Shown here piece after piece: positions 63,787 through 64,000 of a stretch of DNA of 64,000 nucleotides; positions within the stretch are counted from its first letter, which is position 1; every line of letters starts with the position of its first letter. The notes beneath the pieces are model-generated. The model saw only the letters and a program-made list of their open reading frames with translations, was not told the DNA's origin and ran no database searches. Position numbers and translations under genes: made by a program. The DNA lies in NCBI GenBank assembly GCA_017165825.1, contig CM029384.1:2073005-2137004 (forward strand), given 5' to 3'. The stretch comes from Hepsetus odoe (lineage: Eukaryota > Chordata > Actinopteri > Characiformes > Hepsetidae).

Positions 63787-63989
63787 CCAAATGGGTTTTG
63801 CACAAATCCTTGAGAAGGGAGCTGGGGTGCAGATTGAGGTACACCAACAGCACCTGGCCCCAGAGCTTGTGAGGATTGCAATGTTTGAACATTTGACAAC
63901 CCCACATTTCTCAAAACAGGCCACTGGGCTTGTGAGAATCCAACTGCAAGAAAAAGCACCACTACAAGCCCGCCTTGGCGTAAACCCAT
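63787..63989 (-). CDS. Secreted-protein first exon, cut by the gap
   Basis: From an ATG at 63989 the minus strand encodes 67 residues before the gap. They start with a convincing signal peptide: MGLRQGG, then the hydrophobic core LVVVLFLAVGFS, and a likely cleavage after SQA or AQ. A Pro/Gln/Ser-rich stretch follows (LQSSQALGPGAVGVPQS). A signal peptide followed by a Pro/Gln-rich N-terminus resembles fish egg-coat (zona pellucida) proteins, but no ZP domain is visible, so this is a guess. The remainder is in the gap or was not recovered left of it. Confidence 0.5.
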
Positions 63990-64000
63990 TATGACCTACG

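Noticed and set aside
63155..63989. 250-residue frames across the gap
   Set aside because: They run through 500 N of unknown length; only the part right of the gap is usable.

Overview
The window is vertebrate nuclear DNA, almost certainly from a teleost fish. Coding sequence is split into short exons with GT-AG introns. CA/TG microsatellites are dense. There are many copies of two tRNA-derived fish SINE types, plus relics of Tc1/mariner, hAT and RTE-like elements. The SINE repertoire hints at an otophysan-like lineage, but that is only an impression. A run of exactly 500 N (63287-63786) marks an assembly gap.

All recognisable genes lie on the minus strand. (1) At 3076-3575 is coding exon 1 of gfap (glial intermediate filament), with a TATA box at 3613-3620; its intron 1 fills 1-3075 and the rest of the gene lies left of the window. 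(2) At 15408-27759 is map3k3 (MEKK3). Fifteen coding exons can be joined with consistent splice phases. With an inferred four-base start exon they give 620 residues: a PB1 domain, a Ser-rich linker and a complete protein kinase domain. A 3' UTR probably runs to a poly(A) signal near 12996. Upstream exons should lie to the right; a GC-rich, promoter-like stretch is at about 37400-38400. (3) At 45034-46728 is limd2 (LIM domain protein 2), of which the two exons carrying the LIM domain and C-terminus are clear; the N-terminal exon is unresolved. (4) At 63787-63989, cut by the gap, is the start of a secreted-protein-like reading frame.

MAP3K3 and LIMD2 are neighbours in human as well, so that link looks like conserved synteny. 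The genes are functionally separate: glial cytoskeleton, MAPK signalling, and ILK-linked cell motility.

The remainder is introns and intergenic DNA rich in repeats. No previously undescribed system was found with confidence. The observations most worth checking are: CA/TG repeats lying directly against map3k3 splice sites; a 112-nt inverted repeat in the map3k3 3' UTR; an orphan exon with acceptor, stop and poly(A) signal at 35802-35960 that joins in frame to an ATG at 38315; and an orphan Lys/Glu-rich reading frame with a consensus splice donor near 33535.
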